64,000 nucleotides of DNA from Mycoplasmatota bacterium (GCA_018622495.1 CP076021.1:1426501-1490500), one strand, 5' to 3'. Shown: positions 10,288-20,617, numbered from the stretch's first letter. Program-made: numbers and translations. Notes: generated from the sequence alone by a model not told the origin.

Positions 10288-11180
10288 TATCCTTTTACAG
10301 CTCCAGCTGTTACACCTTCAACATAATGTTTTTGCATTGACATAAATAAAATAACAATAGGTACAGCAATCAATAGAGATCCCGCTGCAAACTGTGTAAA
10401 CACATTTGAATCAACATGTTCACCATATAACATCAAATACAATCCAGCAGCAACGGTTAATTTTTCTGTGTTAGCTTCACCAATAATCACCCTGGCAAAA
10501 ATGAAATCCATCCAAGGACCAGTAAATGCTAATAAAGCAGTATAAATGATAATAGGTTTACTTAAAGGCATAATGATTTTATTAAAGATTTGAGCATTCG
10601 TTGCGCCATCTAATCTCGCAGATTCTACTAAGGAATTTGGAATGATATCAAAAAATCCTTTTGCTACATAAAAACCTAAACCTGCACCAGATGAATAAAC
10701 CAAAATTAAAGCAAATAATGTTTGTGTTAAATTAAAAGCTTTTAAAATATAATAAATTGCAATCATAGACATAAATCCTGGAAATAATCCTAAAATGATA
10801 GCAAGATTTAAAAATGGTTTTCTCATTTTAAACTTCAATTTACTCATGACATATGCAACTGATAAAACTAACAGTGTTGATAAAACCAATGTTGAAAGCG
10901 ACACAAGTAACGTGTTAGAAAACCAACGAATAAAATATGTTTCTGAAAATAAATTCGAGAAGTTTTCAAACCCAACTTCTTTAGGTATATAGTTTGAAAC
11001 TACTGTTCCAATAAGCGCGCCTTGGTTATTTCTTTCAGTTCTAAAAGCACTAAGTACAATCCACACAATTGGATACAACCAAATAACGGATAATACAGTA
11101 AGCAATATATGCGAGAATGTCGTAGAAACTTTACTTTTTGTTTTTTGACTCATAAAAGATTTCTTATTTTTTTCTATCAT
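10287..11180 (-). CDS. malG: Maltodextrin ABC transporter permease MalG-type
   Basis: 297 residues with six predicted membrane segments (first near 25-45). The EAA loop that contacts the ATPase is visible as 'LVESARLDGATNAQIFNKIIMPLSKP'. The 'SYIP'-like periplasmic loop and overall length fit MalG of the CUT1 family. It pairs with the MalF-type permease upstream, overlapping its end by 4 bp, and shares a junction TAATG with the amylase gene downstream. No ATP-binding MalK/MsmX gene is nearby, so the ATPase is probably a shared one encoded elsewhere. Confidence 0.9.
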   Translation of the reverse strand: MIEKNKKSFMSQKTKSKVSTTFSHILLTVLSVIWLYPIVWIVLSAFRTERNNQGALIGTVVSNYIPKEVGFENFSNLFSETYFIRWFSNTLLVSLSTLVLSTLLVLSVAYVMSKLKFKMRKPFLNLAIILGLFPGFMSMIAIYYILKAFNLTQTLFALILVYSSGAGLGFYVAKGFFDIIPNSLVESARLDGATNAQIFNKIIMPLSKPIIIYTALLAFTGPWMDFIFARVIIGEANTEKLTVAAGLYLMLYGEHVDSNVFTQFAAGSLLIAVPIVILFMSMQKHYVEGVTAGAVKG

Positions 11181-12570
11181 TGGAAAGTTTCCTCCTCTTT
11201 ATAAGCTTTACTTCTTCTATATGTTAATAACGTTCCAGTTGCGATGATTATAAAAGTGAATATGGCAATAACTGACCCCATATTATATTCATTTTCATCA
11301 ATGGTTAACTTATACAACCACGTAACTAATAAATCAGTAGATCCCGCACTATATCCAGTGACAGAAGGTCCTCCACCTGTTAATAAATATATAATATTAA
11401 AACTTGTAATATTACCCACAAAAGGCGTTGTATAAATATGTGATAGTGATTTTGAAAAATAATTGTCTTTTATTTGCATACATCAACAATTGCTGGTTCA
11501 TATAAATCAGCAGGAATAATAAATATGTCACGCATCGTATAAGGAATACCTACCCATAAATTAATAAATAATACAGTTACTCTAGCCGTAAATGGGCTTG
11601 CATCTTCACTTAAAAATGCAAAAGAATCACTAAGTATACCCAACTGTTGAAGCATATTGTTTACCGGACCATATTCAGATAATAAGTTTCTCATCGCTAG
11701 CAATGAAATAAATTGAGGAATAGCAATTGTCATAATGAAAACAGTTCGCCATACTTTTTTAAATCTTACAGTTTTTTTATTAATCAATGTCCCTAATAAT
11801 ATACCTAAAAAATAATTTGAAAAAGTTGCAATAACCGCCCAAATTAAAGTCCAAGTTAATACCGGAATAAATCTAGTCCCAACTTCTCCTTGACCCTTTA
11901 ATACCGTAATAAAATTATCGAAGCCTACCCATTCAAATAATGCTGCACCAGCAGTAATCGTTGAATCATAATTCGTAAATGCAATTAAAATCATAAATAT
12001 TGTTGGTAATACGGTAAATATAATAATACCTATGATTGCTGGTGTTAACATCAAAATATGAAATTTACTATCTGTGAGTTCAAAAATATCTTCTTTGATA
12101 CTTCTTGGTTTCAACCCTTTCGCAATACGTTCATCATTAAAAACTGAACTTTTAATGTTAGAAAGATATGTTGCAATAAACATTGAGATCAAGCCAATCG
12201 TTAAAACACCAAATAATAACATTAACATGGAATTATCTGCAGGTGTGAAAATATCTCCTTCTTCAGTTCCCAAAGTAATTAAATTCCCTAAGGCTTTGAA
12301 ACCAATTGGTGTATCATTTACTTTAGGTGATGCAATAAACACAAATACAAATGCACATTGCAAAAGCAAGAAAATTAATCCTTTATATATTTGTTTTCTT
12401 GCTAAGTTGCCATACCCCATAACAAAATGAGAGATTTTTGTAGGTGTTGATCCATTTTTAAATCTCAATCCAAAATTTTTGAATTTATGATAAATATCAA
12501 CACCTATTTTTATAAAAAAATGTTTGATGGCATGCAAAATTTGCATGCCAATATTTTGTTTAACTTCCAT
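11177..12570 (-). CDS. malF: Maltodextrin ABC transporter permease MalF-type, frame broken near 11475
   Basis: Two frames join into one MalF-like protein of about 460 residues. The upstream part (12570-11470) has an extended N-terminus with extra membrane helices, as in Firmicute MalF, and ends in 'IPADLYEPAIVDV' within the EAA loop. The second part (11479-11177) resumes with 'TTPFVGNITSFNIIYLLTGGGPS', the following MalF block. Around 11470-11545 several residues of the loop are missing or altered compared with relatives, so more than one small error or lesion is present. This break does not clearly follow the CAG rule seen elsewhere. It is between malE and malG, 35 bp after malE. The frame break could be a real mutation in this gene. 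Confidence 0.8.
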
Positions 12571-12604
12571 ATGTAATTCCTCCTAGACTAGGTGGTCTTG
12601 AATT

Positions 12605-13932
12605 TTATTCTGCACTACCAGTTTTCCATATATTTTGAATAACCGTTAATTGATCGATGATTGCTTGATCTGTACCATATAAATCATCTTCATTAACTAA
12701 GATTGCATAAATATAATCAGGTGCTCCTTTTGAATAAAAATAGAAATTGAAAGTTGTAGAATATCCAAATGGTTGAGGAATTCCATATTCAAACATTTCT
12801 AATTGTGAACTTGCTAAAGTTGCTTCTAAAGTATCTGCTTGCATTTCATTAAATTCATCTAAAGCATTTTTATATGCTGGTAAGTTTTGAACTTCATTAA
12901 ATGATGCTTCTTGCATTTCACTAGTAGATAAATATTTTAAGATATCTTGTAAATAATCTGCTTTATCACTTGCTTTTTTCATCACAAACACTTTAGTGTC
13001 AGTAAATGATCCAGATTGAAATACTGTACCGGCAGGATAATCACCATATGCATCTCGCTTCTGTTAATGTAAATGTTGGTAATTTAACTATACCTAAGTT
13101 ATCACCTAATGCTGATTTTGCTGCATCATAATCCCATGCACCAGAAATAACTGATAAGGTAATTTCATCTTTTAATTCAACTTCCCATCCACTATCACTT
13201 GCACGTTTACCACCGTTATCATCTCAGAAGAATCTTTGTCCCCATTTCATTGTAGCGATTCTATCATCACCAAGAACATAATTATTTTCAAGTGATCCAT
13301 CTTCATATAATTTAAGTGATGAATACCCAGTTTCTGCTACAGTTGATAATAATAAGAATGAATTATTATATCCATCAGTGTCAGTCACTGTCATGGCATA
13401 TTTATCAGCAGTTTTAGCTGCATCCCAAATACCTTCCCAAGATTGTGCTTGAGTTTCAGTAATATATTGTGTGTTGTAATATAAAATAAGTGATTGTGCA
13501 ATATAAGGTACACCAAATGTATATTCAGTACCATCAACTTCATTTTTAATTACATCTAAGAAAGTTTCAGGATTATCTGCACTAATTTGTGCAAGTAAGT
13601 CTCTATCTCGTAATTGGAGCAATACTGCTTGATCCAGAAGTTAATTTACCTAAATTATCATGAGCTACAGTAAATATATCCGCCCCAGCGTCTGTATCTT
13701 CTAAAAATGTTGCTGCAGCTGATCCAGTATCTACACCAACAACTTTAACTTCATATGGAAAGTCTTCTCCATTTTCTGTTGCATAATCAGAAACATATGT
13801 ATCCATCATTTCTTGATAGAAATCTACTGATTCAGATCCAACCCAAATTGTCAGTGGATCTTCTTTTCCACATCCAACTAATAGTGTAAGAACACTTAAA
13901 AATATCAATGACATAACAAGTTTTTTTCTCAT
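12605..13932 (-). CDS. malE: Maltodextrin-binding lipoprotein MalE-type, three local lesions
   Basis: Four frame pieces assemble into one 441-residue binding protein. It starts with lipoprotein signal 'LTLLVGC', then 'DPLTIWVGSESVDFYQEMM', and continues with 'IISVISGAW...' style and C-terminal 'STTFNFYFYSKGAPDYI' segments typical of CUT1 binding proteins. Breaks: extra base near 13607 ('IT-DRDLLAQIS'), in-frame TGA at 13224-13226 ('WGQRFF-S-DDNGGKRASDS'), and extra base near 13055 ('TLTEADAYGDYPAG'). Each is restored by reading CAGA at the site; the corrected length is a multiple of three. It delivers maltodextrin to MalF/MalG. The first gene of the transporter operon, divergent from the secreted pullulanase. 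Confidence 0.88.
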
Positions 13933-13969
13933 TTTTTTCTCCTTTTATTTAATCATCTTTATCACCGTC

Positions 13970-14007
13970 ATTTTAACAAAATAGCGTTATTTTTGCAAGC
14001 GTTTACT
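13970..14007 (-). promoter_or_regulatory. malE promoter with overlapping LacI/CcpA-type operator
   Basis: Minus strand -35 TTGCAA (13993-13998), 17-bp spacer, -10 TAAAAT (13970-13975). The operator AGTAAACGCTTGCA (13994-14007) overlaps the -35 and has one mismatch to the cre consensus; its near-symmetric centre AAACGCTT also fits a MalR-type LacI repressor. The rest of 14008-14145 leads to the plus-strand pullulanase; I see no clear promoter pair there. Confidence 0.6.
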
Positions 14008-14145
14008 TACTTTCAAAAATGTTTACTTTTAATTGATTTCATGTATACTAAAAGCGAATTCCACAAGTTTTCATTCCATATGTTTTCAAAAAAATGACTT
14101 GGCGGAATACACAAATAATACTAACTTTATAAAGGGAGAAAAAGA

Positions 14146-16947
14146 ATGAAGAAAATACTAGTTATTATCTTAGTAATGCCATTGTTAATGCTGATGAGCA
14201 TCACTGTTTATGCTGCTTCAGAACCAACAAATTTATATATTCATTACTATCGTTATGACAATGATTATACCGATTGGAATGTATGGTTGTGGGCAAGCGA
14301 ACCGGAGAGTTTAGAGGGTGTAAGTTATGATTTTGAACAAGATGATACCGATACCATTTTTAACTACGGTGGCAGAGTTGCTAAAATCTCACTTGAAGGT
14401 GATTTAAATGGGACAACAAAAATCGGTATTATTATTAGAAAAGGCGATTGGTTAGAAAAAGATGTTGCAACAGATCGTTTCATTATAATACCTGATGAAA
14501 CAGACAACGGAGAATTGCATACATATTTCGTAGAATCCGATCCAAATATAGGATATAGTTTAGATGATGAAAATGGACCTGACAAAAGTCCAAAATTCAC
14601 TTCTGCTTATTTCACTTCATTAAATACTATCTTTTATCAAGCAACTGAAACACTTGCTGCTGAAGACTTAGTCATTTATGAAAATGATATGAGTATTGAT
14701 ACAGCTGATATACAAATTACTGAACAATCAGGAATAATTACGCTTGATCAAGATATGTCATTTGAAAATGCTTATACGATTGAAGCTAAATTTCAAGATG
14801 ACACAACAAATACTCTATCTATTACATATGATGGTATATATGATACTGAAGCATTTGAAACAGCATATAATTATGAAGGTGACGATTTAGGGGCAATTGT
14901 TAACAACAATAAAACTAGTTTCATGTTATGGGCACCAATATCTGAAAATGTAACATTAAATTTATATGATACAGGTACTCCAGCGATATATGGTGGTACT
15001 GATACACCTACTCAAACATATCCAATGCAAAAAGATGTGAATGGTACTTATTATTTAGAAATTAACCAATCTCTTCACGGTTATTATTACACTTATAGTG
15101 TGACTAACACTGGAACGACAAATGAAGTTGTCGATCCATATGCGAAAAGTACTGGTATTAATGGCCTTAGAGGATTAGTTGTAGATTTTAGCCAAACAAA
15201 TCCACAAGGTTTTTCATATGCGTCAAGAGCTAATAATATGACAAATTATAATGATGCTATTATATATGAACTCCATGTAAGAGATTTAACATCACATTCA
15301 AGTTGGACTGGAACAGAAGAAAATCGTTCAAAATACCTTGGATTAATCGAAAGTGGCACAACTTATAATGGTGTAACCACTGGATTTGACCATATAGTTG
15401 AACTCGGTGTAACTCATGTTCAATTACTTCCATTTTTTGATTATGGAGTTGTTGATGAAACTAAATTAGATGATTTAACATATAATGCTTTTAATTGGGG
15501 ATATATGCCTTTAAACTTTAACAGTTTAGAAGGAACATATTCATCTGATCCTTATGATGGTTTGGTTAGAATTAATGAAATGAAACAAGTTACAACAGCT
15601 TTTACTGAAGCAAATATACGTGTCAATATGGATGTTGTATATAATCACACTGGTTTATCAGCTGATTCTAATTTCGACCTTATTGTGCCAGGATATTATT
15701 ATAGAATGACAGAAAACGGATCTTTTAGTAACGGCTCTGGGACAGGTAATGAAACAGCATCAGAAAGATCAATGATGAGTAAATTTATGGTCGATTCAGT
15801 TCTATTTTGGGCAAATGAGTATAATATTTCAGGATTTAGATTTGACTTAATGGCTCTTCATGATATTGAAACCATGGAAACTCTCACAGAAAAATTACAT
15901 GAAATAGATCCAACAATCATGGTCTATGGTGAACCATGGATGGGTGGAACAACAACCCTCGCTTCTGATTTTCAAGCAAATAAAACAAATCTTTCTGAAA
16001 TTGAAGGTGTTGCTGCATTTAATGATGATATAAGAGATGGAATTAAAGGTTCAGTATTCATTGGTGAAATGGGTGGTTACATACAAGGTGATTTTTCAAG
16101 TCAAAATGAATCTAAAGTTAAATATGGTGTCGTCGGAGGTATTACTTTCGATAGTATTTCAGAATCACTGCTATCAGCAAATAAAGCATGGCATACCTCA
16201 CCACAAAAAACACTCAACTATGTGACTGCGCACGATAACAACACTTTATATGATAAACTCTATCAAACCGTTGAAGATCCTGAAAATAATCAAGAACTCA
16301 TTGCTTCTCTTGCCAAACAGGCAAATGCGATAGTCTTAACTTCTCAAGGTATTCCTTTCTTACATACAGGTGATGAAATACTAAGATCTAAACCTAGTGC
16401 AGATGGTTCTGGTTTTGATCATAACAGTTATGAATCTCCTGATTCAGTGAATCAAATACGTTGGGATTTAAAAACGAACGATTTAGAAATGTCTGTCTTT
16501 GAATATTATAAAGATATCATCGCATTTAGAAAAAATCATGGTTCATTATCTATGGACACATCACAAGAAATTACAGATAACTTATCTTTTGTGTTTGATG
16601 AAAAAGGTGTAATTGCCTATACGATAAAAAATACAAGTTCAAATGACACTTATGAAAATATGCTAGTTATTCATAATGCAAATAGTAAAACTGTCAAACT
16701 AAAATTACCTAAAAATGGTGGATGGGTACTTGTAGGAAATGAAAATACTGTTGGTGATGAATCTATAGAAACTTATTTAGGTGGATCAAAAATAAAGGTT
16801 TCTGCTAATAGTTCTTATATTTTATATCAAGATACATCTATTGAAGATATCAATCGTACACCATTAATCATTGGGTTATCTATTGGAGCACTACTTATAT
16901 TAGCAGGTGGTACTTACCTATTTATACATAAAAAAACTAAAAAATAA
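14146..16947 (+). CDS. pulA: Secreted, membrane-anchored type I pullulanase
   Basis: 933 residues. Signal peptide at 1-24 ('...SITVYA-ASEP'), then a CBM41-like pullulanase-associated domain (about 25-130, 'LYIHYYRYDNDYTDWNVWLW'), a linker domain, CBM48 (about 245-340) and the GH13_14 barrel. Motifs: 'FNWGYMPLNFN', 'VNMDVVYNHTG', Asp in 'GFRFDLMALHD', Glu in 'MVYGEPWMGG', and 'VTAHDNNTLYDK'. The C-terminus has one hydrophobic helix followed by 'HKKTKK', with no LPXTG sorting motif, so it is held directly in the membrane, which suits a wall-less cell. It debranches starch or pullulan outside the cell for MalEFG uptake. RBS AAAGGGAG precedes the ATG. Transcribed away from malE. Confidence 0.93.
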   Translation: MKKILVIILVMPLLMLMSITVYAASEPTNLYIHYYRYDNDYTDWNVWLWASEPESLEGVSYDFEQDDTDTIFNYGGRVAKISLEGDLNGTTKIGIIIRKGDWLEKDVATDRFIIIPDETDNGELHTYFVESDPNIGYSLDDENGPDKSPKFTSAYFTSLNTIFYQATETLAAEDLVIYENDMSIDTADIQITEQSGIITLDQDMSFENAYTIEAKFQDDTTNTLSITYDGIYDTEAFETAYNYEGDDLGAIVNNNKTSFMLWAPISENVTLNLYDTGTPAIYGGTDTPTQTYPMQKDVNGTYYLEINQSLHGYYYTYSVTNTGTTNEVVDPYAKSTGINGLRGLVVDFSQTNPQGFSYASRANNMTNYNDAIIYELHVRDLTSHSSWTGTEENRSKYLGLIESGTTYNGVTTGFDHIVELGVTHVQLLPFFDYGVVDETKLDDLTYNAFNWGYMPLNFNSLEGTYSSDPYDGLVRINEMKQVTTAFTEANIRVNMDVVYNHTGLSADSNFDLIVPGYYYRMTENGSFSNGSGTGNETASERSMMSKFMVDSVLFWANEYNISGFRFDLMALHDIETMETLTEKLHEIDPTIMVYGEPWMGGTTTLASDFQANKTNLSEIEGVAAFNDDIRDGIKGSVFIGEMGGYIQGDFSSQNESKVKYGVVGGITFDSISESLLSANKAWHTSPQKTLNYVTAHDNNTLYDKLYQTVEDPENNQELIASLAKQANAIVLTSQGIPFLHTGDEILRSKPSADGSGFDHNSYESPDSVNQIRWDLKTNDLEMSVFEYYKDIIAFRKNHGSLSMDTSQEITDNLSFVFDEKGVIAYTIKNTSSNDTYENMLVIHNANSKTVKLKLPKNGGWVLVGNENTVGDESIETYLGGSKIKVSANSSYILYQDTSIEDINRTPLIIGLSIGALLILAGGTYLFIHKKTKK

Positions 16948-16952
16948 CATGA

Positions 16953-16982
16953 CTAAAAGCCTTAATGATTAAGGCTTTTTTC
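16953..16982 (+). terminator. Intrinsic terminator after secreted pullulanase
   Basis: AAAAGCCTTAA (16955-16965) pairs with TTAAGGCTTTT (16969-16979) and is followed by a T-run, just after the TAA. Confidence 0.85.
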
Positions 16983-17072
16983 ATGCTTTAAGTAGATCAT
17001 CATCTTTTATCTTTATGCACACCTATATTTTATAATTTATGTATGCTATAATATCAAAGAATGAGGTGTATC

Positions 17073-17639
17073 ATGAAAAAGGAACACATATTATGGGAAA
17101 TTTTTAAAACTTTCTTTAAAATAGGCGCACTGACTTTTGGTGGTGGATATGCCATGATGCCAATCATGCATAGAGAAGTTGTTGACAATAAACATTGGGT
17201 TGAAGATGATGATGTTTTAAAAATGCTTGTCATTTCAGAATCAACACCAGGTGTTTTTGCGATTAATTCTGCAACATTTATAGGATATAAAATTGCAAAA
17301 TTCAAAGGTGCATTAGTCGCAACCTTAGCAGTCATTATTCCATCAATTATAACCATTTCAATTATTTCTTTTGTTCTTGTATGGTTTCAATCATATCTAC
17401 CTGTTCAATATGCACTCATTGGTATTCAAGTAGGTGTTTCCGTACTCATCTTTAGAGCTGCTTTAAAATTATCTAAAAAGATTCATTTCAATATACTCAC
17501 AACTCTAGTTTTAATCGCTGCTTTTTCAATTTCACTATTCACTTCATTTAGTGTCATCTATATTATTTTAGTTGCTGCAATTTTAGGTATCATTATTGGT
17601 GAAATTAATATATTCCAAAAAGCAGGTGATCAACAATGA
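17073..17639 (+). CDS. Chromate transporter (CHR family), first half-size subunit
   Basis: About 188 residues from the ATG at 17073, chosen because GAGGTG lies 7-12 bases upstream; a longer frame starts at 17061 without spacing for an RBS. The CHR signature 'KIGALTFGGGYAMMP' and 'SESTPGVFAINSATFIGYK' appear once, followed by several hydrophobic segments. Short-chain CHR proteins work as pairs of half-length subunits; the partner follows with a 4-bp ATGA overlap. The family exports chromate or moves other oxyanions. Substrate here is not shown by sequence. Confidence 0.88.
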   Translation: MKKEHILWEIFKTFFKIGALTFGGGYAMMPIMHREVVDNKHWVEDDDVLKMLVISESTPGVFAINSATFIGYKIAKFKGALVATLAVIIPSIITISIISFVLVWFQSYLPVQYALIGIQVGVSVLIFRAALKLSKKIHFNILTTLVLIAAFSISLFTSFSVIYIILVAAILGIIIGEINIFQKAGDQQ

Positions 17640-18217
17640 TTATCGAATATCTTAAACTGTTTTGGATTTTCTTTAAAATAGGTTTATTTACATTCGGTGG
17701 AGGATATGCGATGATTCCTCTTATCGAACAAAACTTATTAGGTGCAGGTTACATTGGTAGTGAAGAAACACTATATCAATTAATTGGTTTAGCTGAATCA
17801 ACACCTGGACCAATTGCTGTTAATATGGCAACTTTTATTGGTATTTATGAATTCGGTATCGGTGCAGCTATATTTGCAACCTTAGGTGTCGTACTTCCAT
17901 CATTTATTATTATCTTGCTTATTGCAAGTTTTGGTAGTAAAGTGATTGAATCTAAATGGGCACAACATGCATTTGTATTTTTAAAACCTGCAGTCATTGG
18001 TTTAATTATTAAAGTGTCAATTACTTTAATGACTAGACTCTTATTTCCAGGTATTGATTTCTCGCATTTAATATTTGATTTTAATATATTCACATATCAA
18101 AATATCATTATTTATGGCATATTAATAGGCGTGATCTTTGCATATAAGAAAATTTCACCAGTACAAATTATTCTTACCTCTGCAATATTAGGAATCATCG
18201 TTTATTACATTTTCTAA
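17636..18217 (+). CDS. Chromate transporter (CHR family), second half-size subunit
   Basis: 193 residues. The same signature as its partner: 'KIGLFTFGGGYAMIPL' and 'LAESTPGPIAVNMATFIG', with about five hydrophobic segments. The start overlaps the previous stop by 4 bp, so the two subunits are probably made in equal amounts. It ends 10 bp before the GDPD gene, which suggests a three-gene transcript finishing at the terminator near 18963. Confidence 0.88.
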   Translation: MIIEYLKLFWIFFKIGLFTFGGGYAMIPLIEQNLLGAGYIGSEETLYQLIGLAESTPGPIAVNMATFIGIYEFGIGAAIFATLGVVLPSFIIILLIASFGSKVIESKWAQHAFVFLKPAVIGLIIKVSITLMTRLLFPGIDFSHLIFDFNIFTYQNIIIYGILIGVIFAYKKISPVQIILTSAILGIIVYYIF

Positions 18218-18227
18218 GGGGCATAAA

Positions 18228-18962
18228 ATGAAAGATTTATCTTGGTTAAAAGAATTTAACATTGCACATCGTGGATTACACACAAAAGATTTAAAAGTTG
18301 CAGAAAATTCACTCGAAGCTTTTCGACTTGCTATTGCAAAAGGATATGCGCTTGAGCTTGATCTTAATATGTTAAAAGATGATACAATTGTCGTTTTTCA
18401 TGATAACAACTTAAAAAGAGTTGTTGGTCTTGATGCTCATATAAGTACATTAACTTATAACGATATAAAAGATCTTACACTACACCATACACAAGCACAT
18501 ATACCAACACTAAAAGAATTATTAGACTTAACTGCTGGAAAAGTTCCACTACTCATTGAATTAAAACCTTATGGTGAAATTAAGAAGTTTTGTGCATTAG
18601 TTTATGAACAACTAAAAAATTATCAAGGAACCTTTGCTATATTTTCATTTCACCCAGGCGTTGTAAAATGGTTTAAAATAAATGCCCCTGACATCGCTAG
18701 AGGACAAATATCTAGTTTTTTCACAGAAAGAAAAGCATTTAATCCAATGCTTAAGTTTATGCTTAAAAGGCTTATGTTTAATCCTTTTACAAAGCCAGAT
18801 TTTATAAGTTATAACATAATACATTTACCAAATAAATATGTCGATAGAGCACAAAAAAATGGAAAAGTTATTATTAGTTATACAGCTACCTCTCAAAAAG
18901 ATCTAGATTTTGTTAAATCTACATATACCAATGTTGTCTTCCAACATTTCATTCCCAAATAA
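18228..18962 (+). CDS. Glycerophosphodiester phosphodiesterase (GDPD)
   Basis: 244 residues, no signal peptide. GDPD motifs: 'IAHRGLHTKDLKVAENSLEAF' is split by one insertion around the catalytic His-Arg-Gly, then 'ALELDLNMLKDDTIVVFHD' with the metal-binding Glu/Asp and second catalytic His, and 'PLLIELKPYG' with a further metal ligand. It hydrolyses glycerophosphodiesters from lipid turnover to glycerol-3-phosphate and an alcohol. It follows the chromate transporter pair by 10 bp in the same direction. Confidence 0.88.
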   Translation: MKDLSWLKEFNIAHRGLHTKDLKVAENSLEAFRLAIAKGYALELDLNMLKDDTIVVFHDNNLKRVVGLDAHISTLTYNDIKDLTLHHTQAHIPTLKELLDLTAGKVPLLIELKPYGEIKKFCALVYEQLKNYQGTFAIFSFHPGVVKWFKINAPDIARGQISSFFTERKAFNPMLKFMLKRLMFNPFTKPDFISYNIIHLPNKYVDRAQKNGKVIISYTATSQKDLDFVKSTYTNVVFQHFIPK

Positions 18963-18996
18963 AAAAAGGTGAAACACTTAAGTTTCACCTTTTATA
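18963..18996. terminator. Bidirectional terminator between GDPD and the MFS carrier
   Basis: AAAGGTGAAAC (18965-18975) pairs with GTTTCACCTTT (18982-18992). An A-run precedes and a T-rich tract follows, between convergent genes. Confidence 0.85.
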
Positions 18997-19009
18997 TTTT
19001 ATATTTAGT

Positions 19010-20617
19010 TTAGTCTAAATCTACATCAAAACTTTCAAGTAAACTCTTATTTTCTAAATGAATAGGATCACCATGCTTTGTAAAGAACATTGTGAAAAAG
19101 CTTGCTGCAACAAAGATTGCTGCATATGGGAACAATACTAATCTTGTTTTAAATACATAATCCATGAATACACCTGATAATATTGGAGTTAAAATTTGTG
19201 CTGCCATTGAAAATGCATAATAATATCCAGTATATTTACCAACATTTGATCCTTTAGCAAGTTCAACAACCATTGGGTATGAATTTACATTGATCGTAGC
19301 CCAACCTATCCCTGTCAATCCAAAGATAATATACATAATCCAACCTGAACTTTCATTAACAAATGAAGCAGATCCGAAACATAATGTTAATAATACAATA
19401 CCAATTAAAATAGATTTTTTACGACCGATTTTTGTAGATAATATACCAATCGGTATAAACGCAATAATAGCTGTTACATTTGCTACTAATAATGGTAATG
19501 TAAATGATGGTAATTGAAGAATGTGTGGTACATAATCTGAGACTTTAGAAATCACAGCATTATAACCCATAAACCACAAAAACACAGATGCTAGTATAAG
19601 AATTAGCGAGATTCTCTTATCTTTTGGTAATTGGTGCATATCTTCTGTTTCTTCTTCATCAATTTCAAGATTTAATTTATGCTCTAAATCAATCTTTTCT
19701 TTAACCAATTTTGGTTCATTAACTTTCCATAAAAACAATCCTAAAACAATTAGCATCACAATACCTACAATCACAAAAGCTAGGGTATAGTGAACATATG
19801 ATTTTCCAGATAATCCTAAGACCGTTAATAATATAAGTGATGTAGTACCAGCAGCTGCACCCATTAGATTAATAATAGCATTTGCTTTACTTCTAAGTGG
19901 TTTAATCGTAACATCTGGCATTAAGCTTACTGCAGGAGATCTAAATACTGACATAGCTACTAAAGCAATAAGTAATACACTCACAAAAACAACGAAATTA
20001 ACTGGATCTGATGCTGTTTCTTCCCATGCAAGTGTTGATAAATATGTTTGATAATAATCACTTAAGTATGCGAGATCACCAACAGTTAATTCACTAGATT
20101 GATTTTCAACTAAAATATCATTAATTTGCTCATAAGTATTTTCATACCATTTATCATAGTTTGCTTGACTAATTAATTCAGCATCTAGTTTATCGCTTCT
20201 TTCAGCTTCCATATCAACTAATAACGCTGCCCAATATGATTCTAAAATTCTATCTTCATTGTCATCATTAGCATCATATAAATCTATAATCTCAGTTTGT
20301 TCAATACGCACTGTTTGGATATTATCCATAAATGCTAATCCCATAAACGCAAATGCTGCAATCACGGTACCAACAATAATAAAAGGTGTTCTTCTACCTT
20401 TTTTAGCATTTGAGCGATCGGATAATGCACCAAATATTGGTAACATAAATAGTGCTAAAACATTATCAAGTGCCATTACGATACCTGAAGTTGTTTGATT
20501 TAATCCAAACTTATCAATCATTATTTTAGCAATAATATTATCATATGTTTGCCAAAATATCGTAATAATGAAAAACGCTAAACCTATATAAAAGGTTTTT
20601 TTATAATCCAGTTTCAT
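19010..20617 (-). CDS. MFS carrier of the sugar/GPH type with large extracytoplasmic insertion
   Basis: 535 residues, about 12 membrane segments. Cytoplasmic loop 'GALSDRSNAKKGRRTPFIIVG' matches the GPH/SLC45-like sugar carriers. Unusual is a hydrophilic, acidic stretch at roughly residues 100-200 ('IEQTEIIDLYDANDDNED' through 'LAYLSDYYQTYLSTLAWEE') between helices 3 and 4 or equivalent, likely outside the cell. A second acidic loop (about 310-340) lies centrally. Substrate is unknown; a disaccharide or glucoside is plausible from family. It ends at a terminator shared with GDPD and is monocistronic. Confidence 0.82.
   Translation of the reverse strand: MKLDYKKTFYIGLAFFIITIFWQTYDNIIAKIMIDKFGLNQTTSGIVMALDNVLALFMLPIFGALSDRSNAKKGRRTPFIIVGTVIAAFAFMGLAFMDNIQTVRIEQTEIIDLYDANDDNEDRILESYWAALLVDMEAERSDKLDAELISQANYDKWYENTYEQINDILVENQSSELTVGDLAYLSDYYQTYLSTLAWEETASDPVNFVVFVSVLLIALVAMSVFRSPAVSLMPDVTIKPLRSKANAIINLMGAAAGTTSLILLTVLGLSGKSYVHYTLAFVIVGIVMLIVLGLFLWKVNEPKLVKEKIDLEHKLNLEIDEEETEDMHQLPKDKRISLILILASVFLWFMGYNAVISKVSDYVPHILQLPSFTLPLLVANVTAIIAFIPIGILSTKIGRKKSILIGIVLLTLCFGSASFVNESSGWIMYIIFGLTGIGWATINVNSYPMVVELAKGSNVGKYTGYYYAFSMAAQILTPILSGVFMDYVFKTRLVLFPYAAIFVAASFFTMFFTKHGDPIHLENKSLLESFDVDLD

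Noticed and set aside
14364-14600. Minus-strand frames inside pullulanase, chromate transporter and P-ATPase genes
   Set aside because: They are antisense shadows of well-supported genes without ribosome sites or family motifs.
17073-18217. Chromate transporter split by a frameshift
   Set aside because: Each half has its own start, RBS region and a full CHR signature; paired half-size subunits are a normal form of this family.
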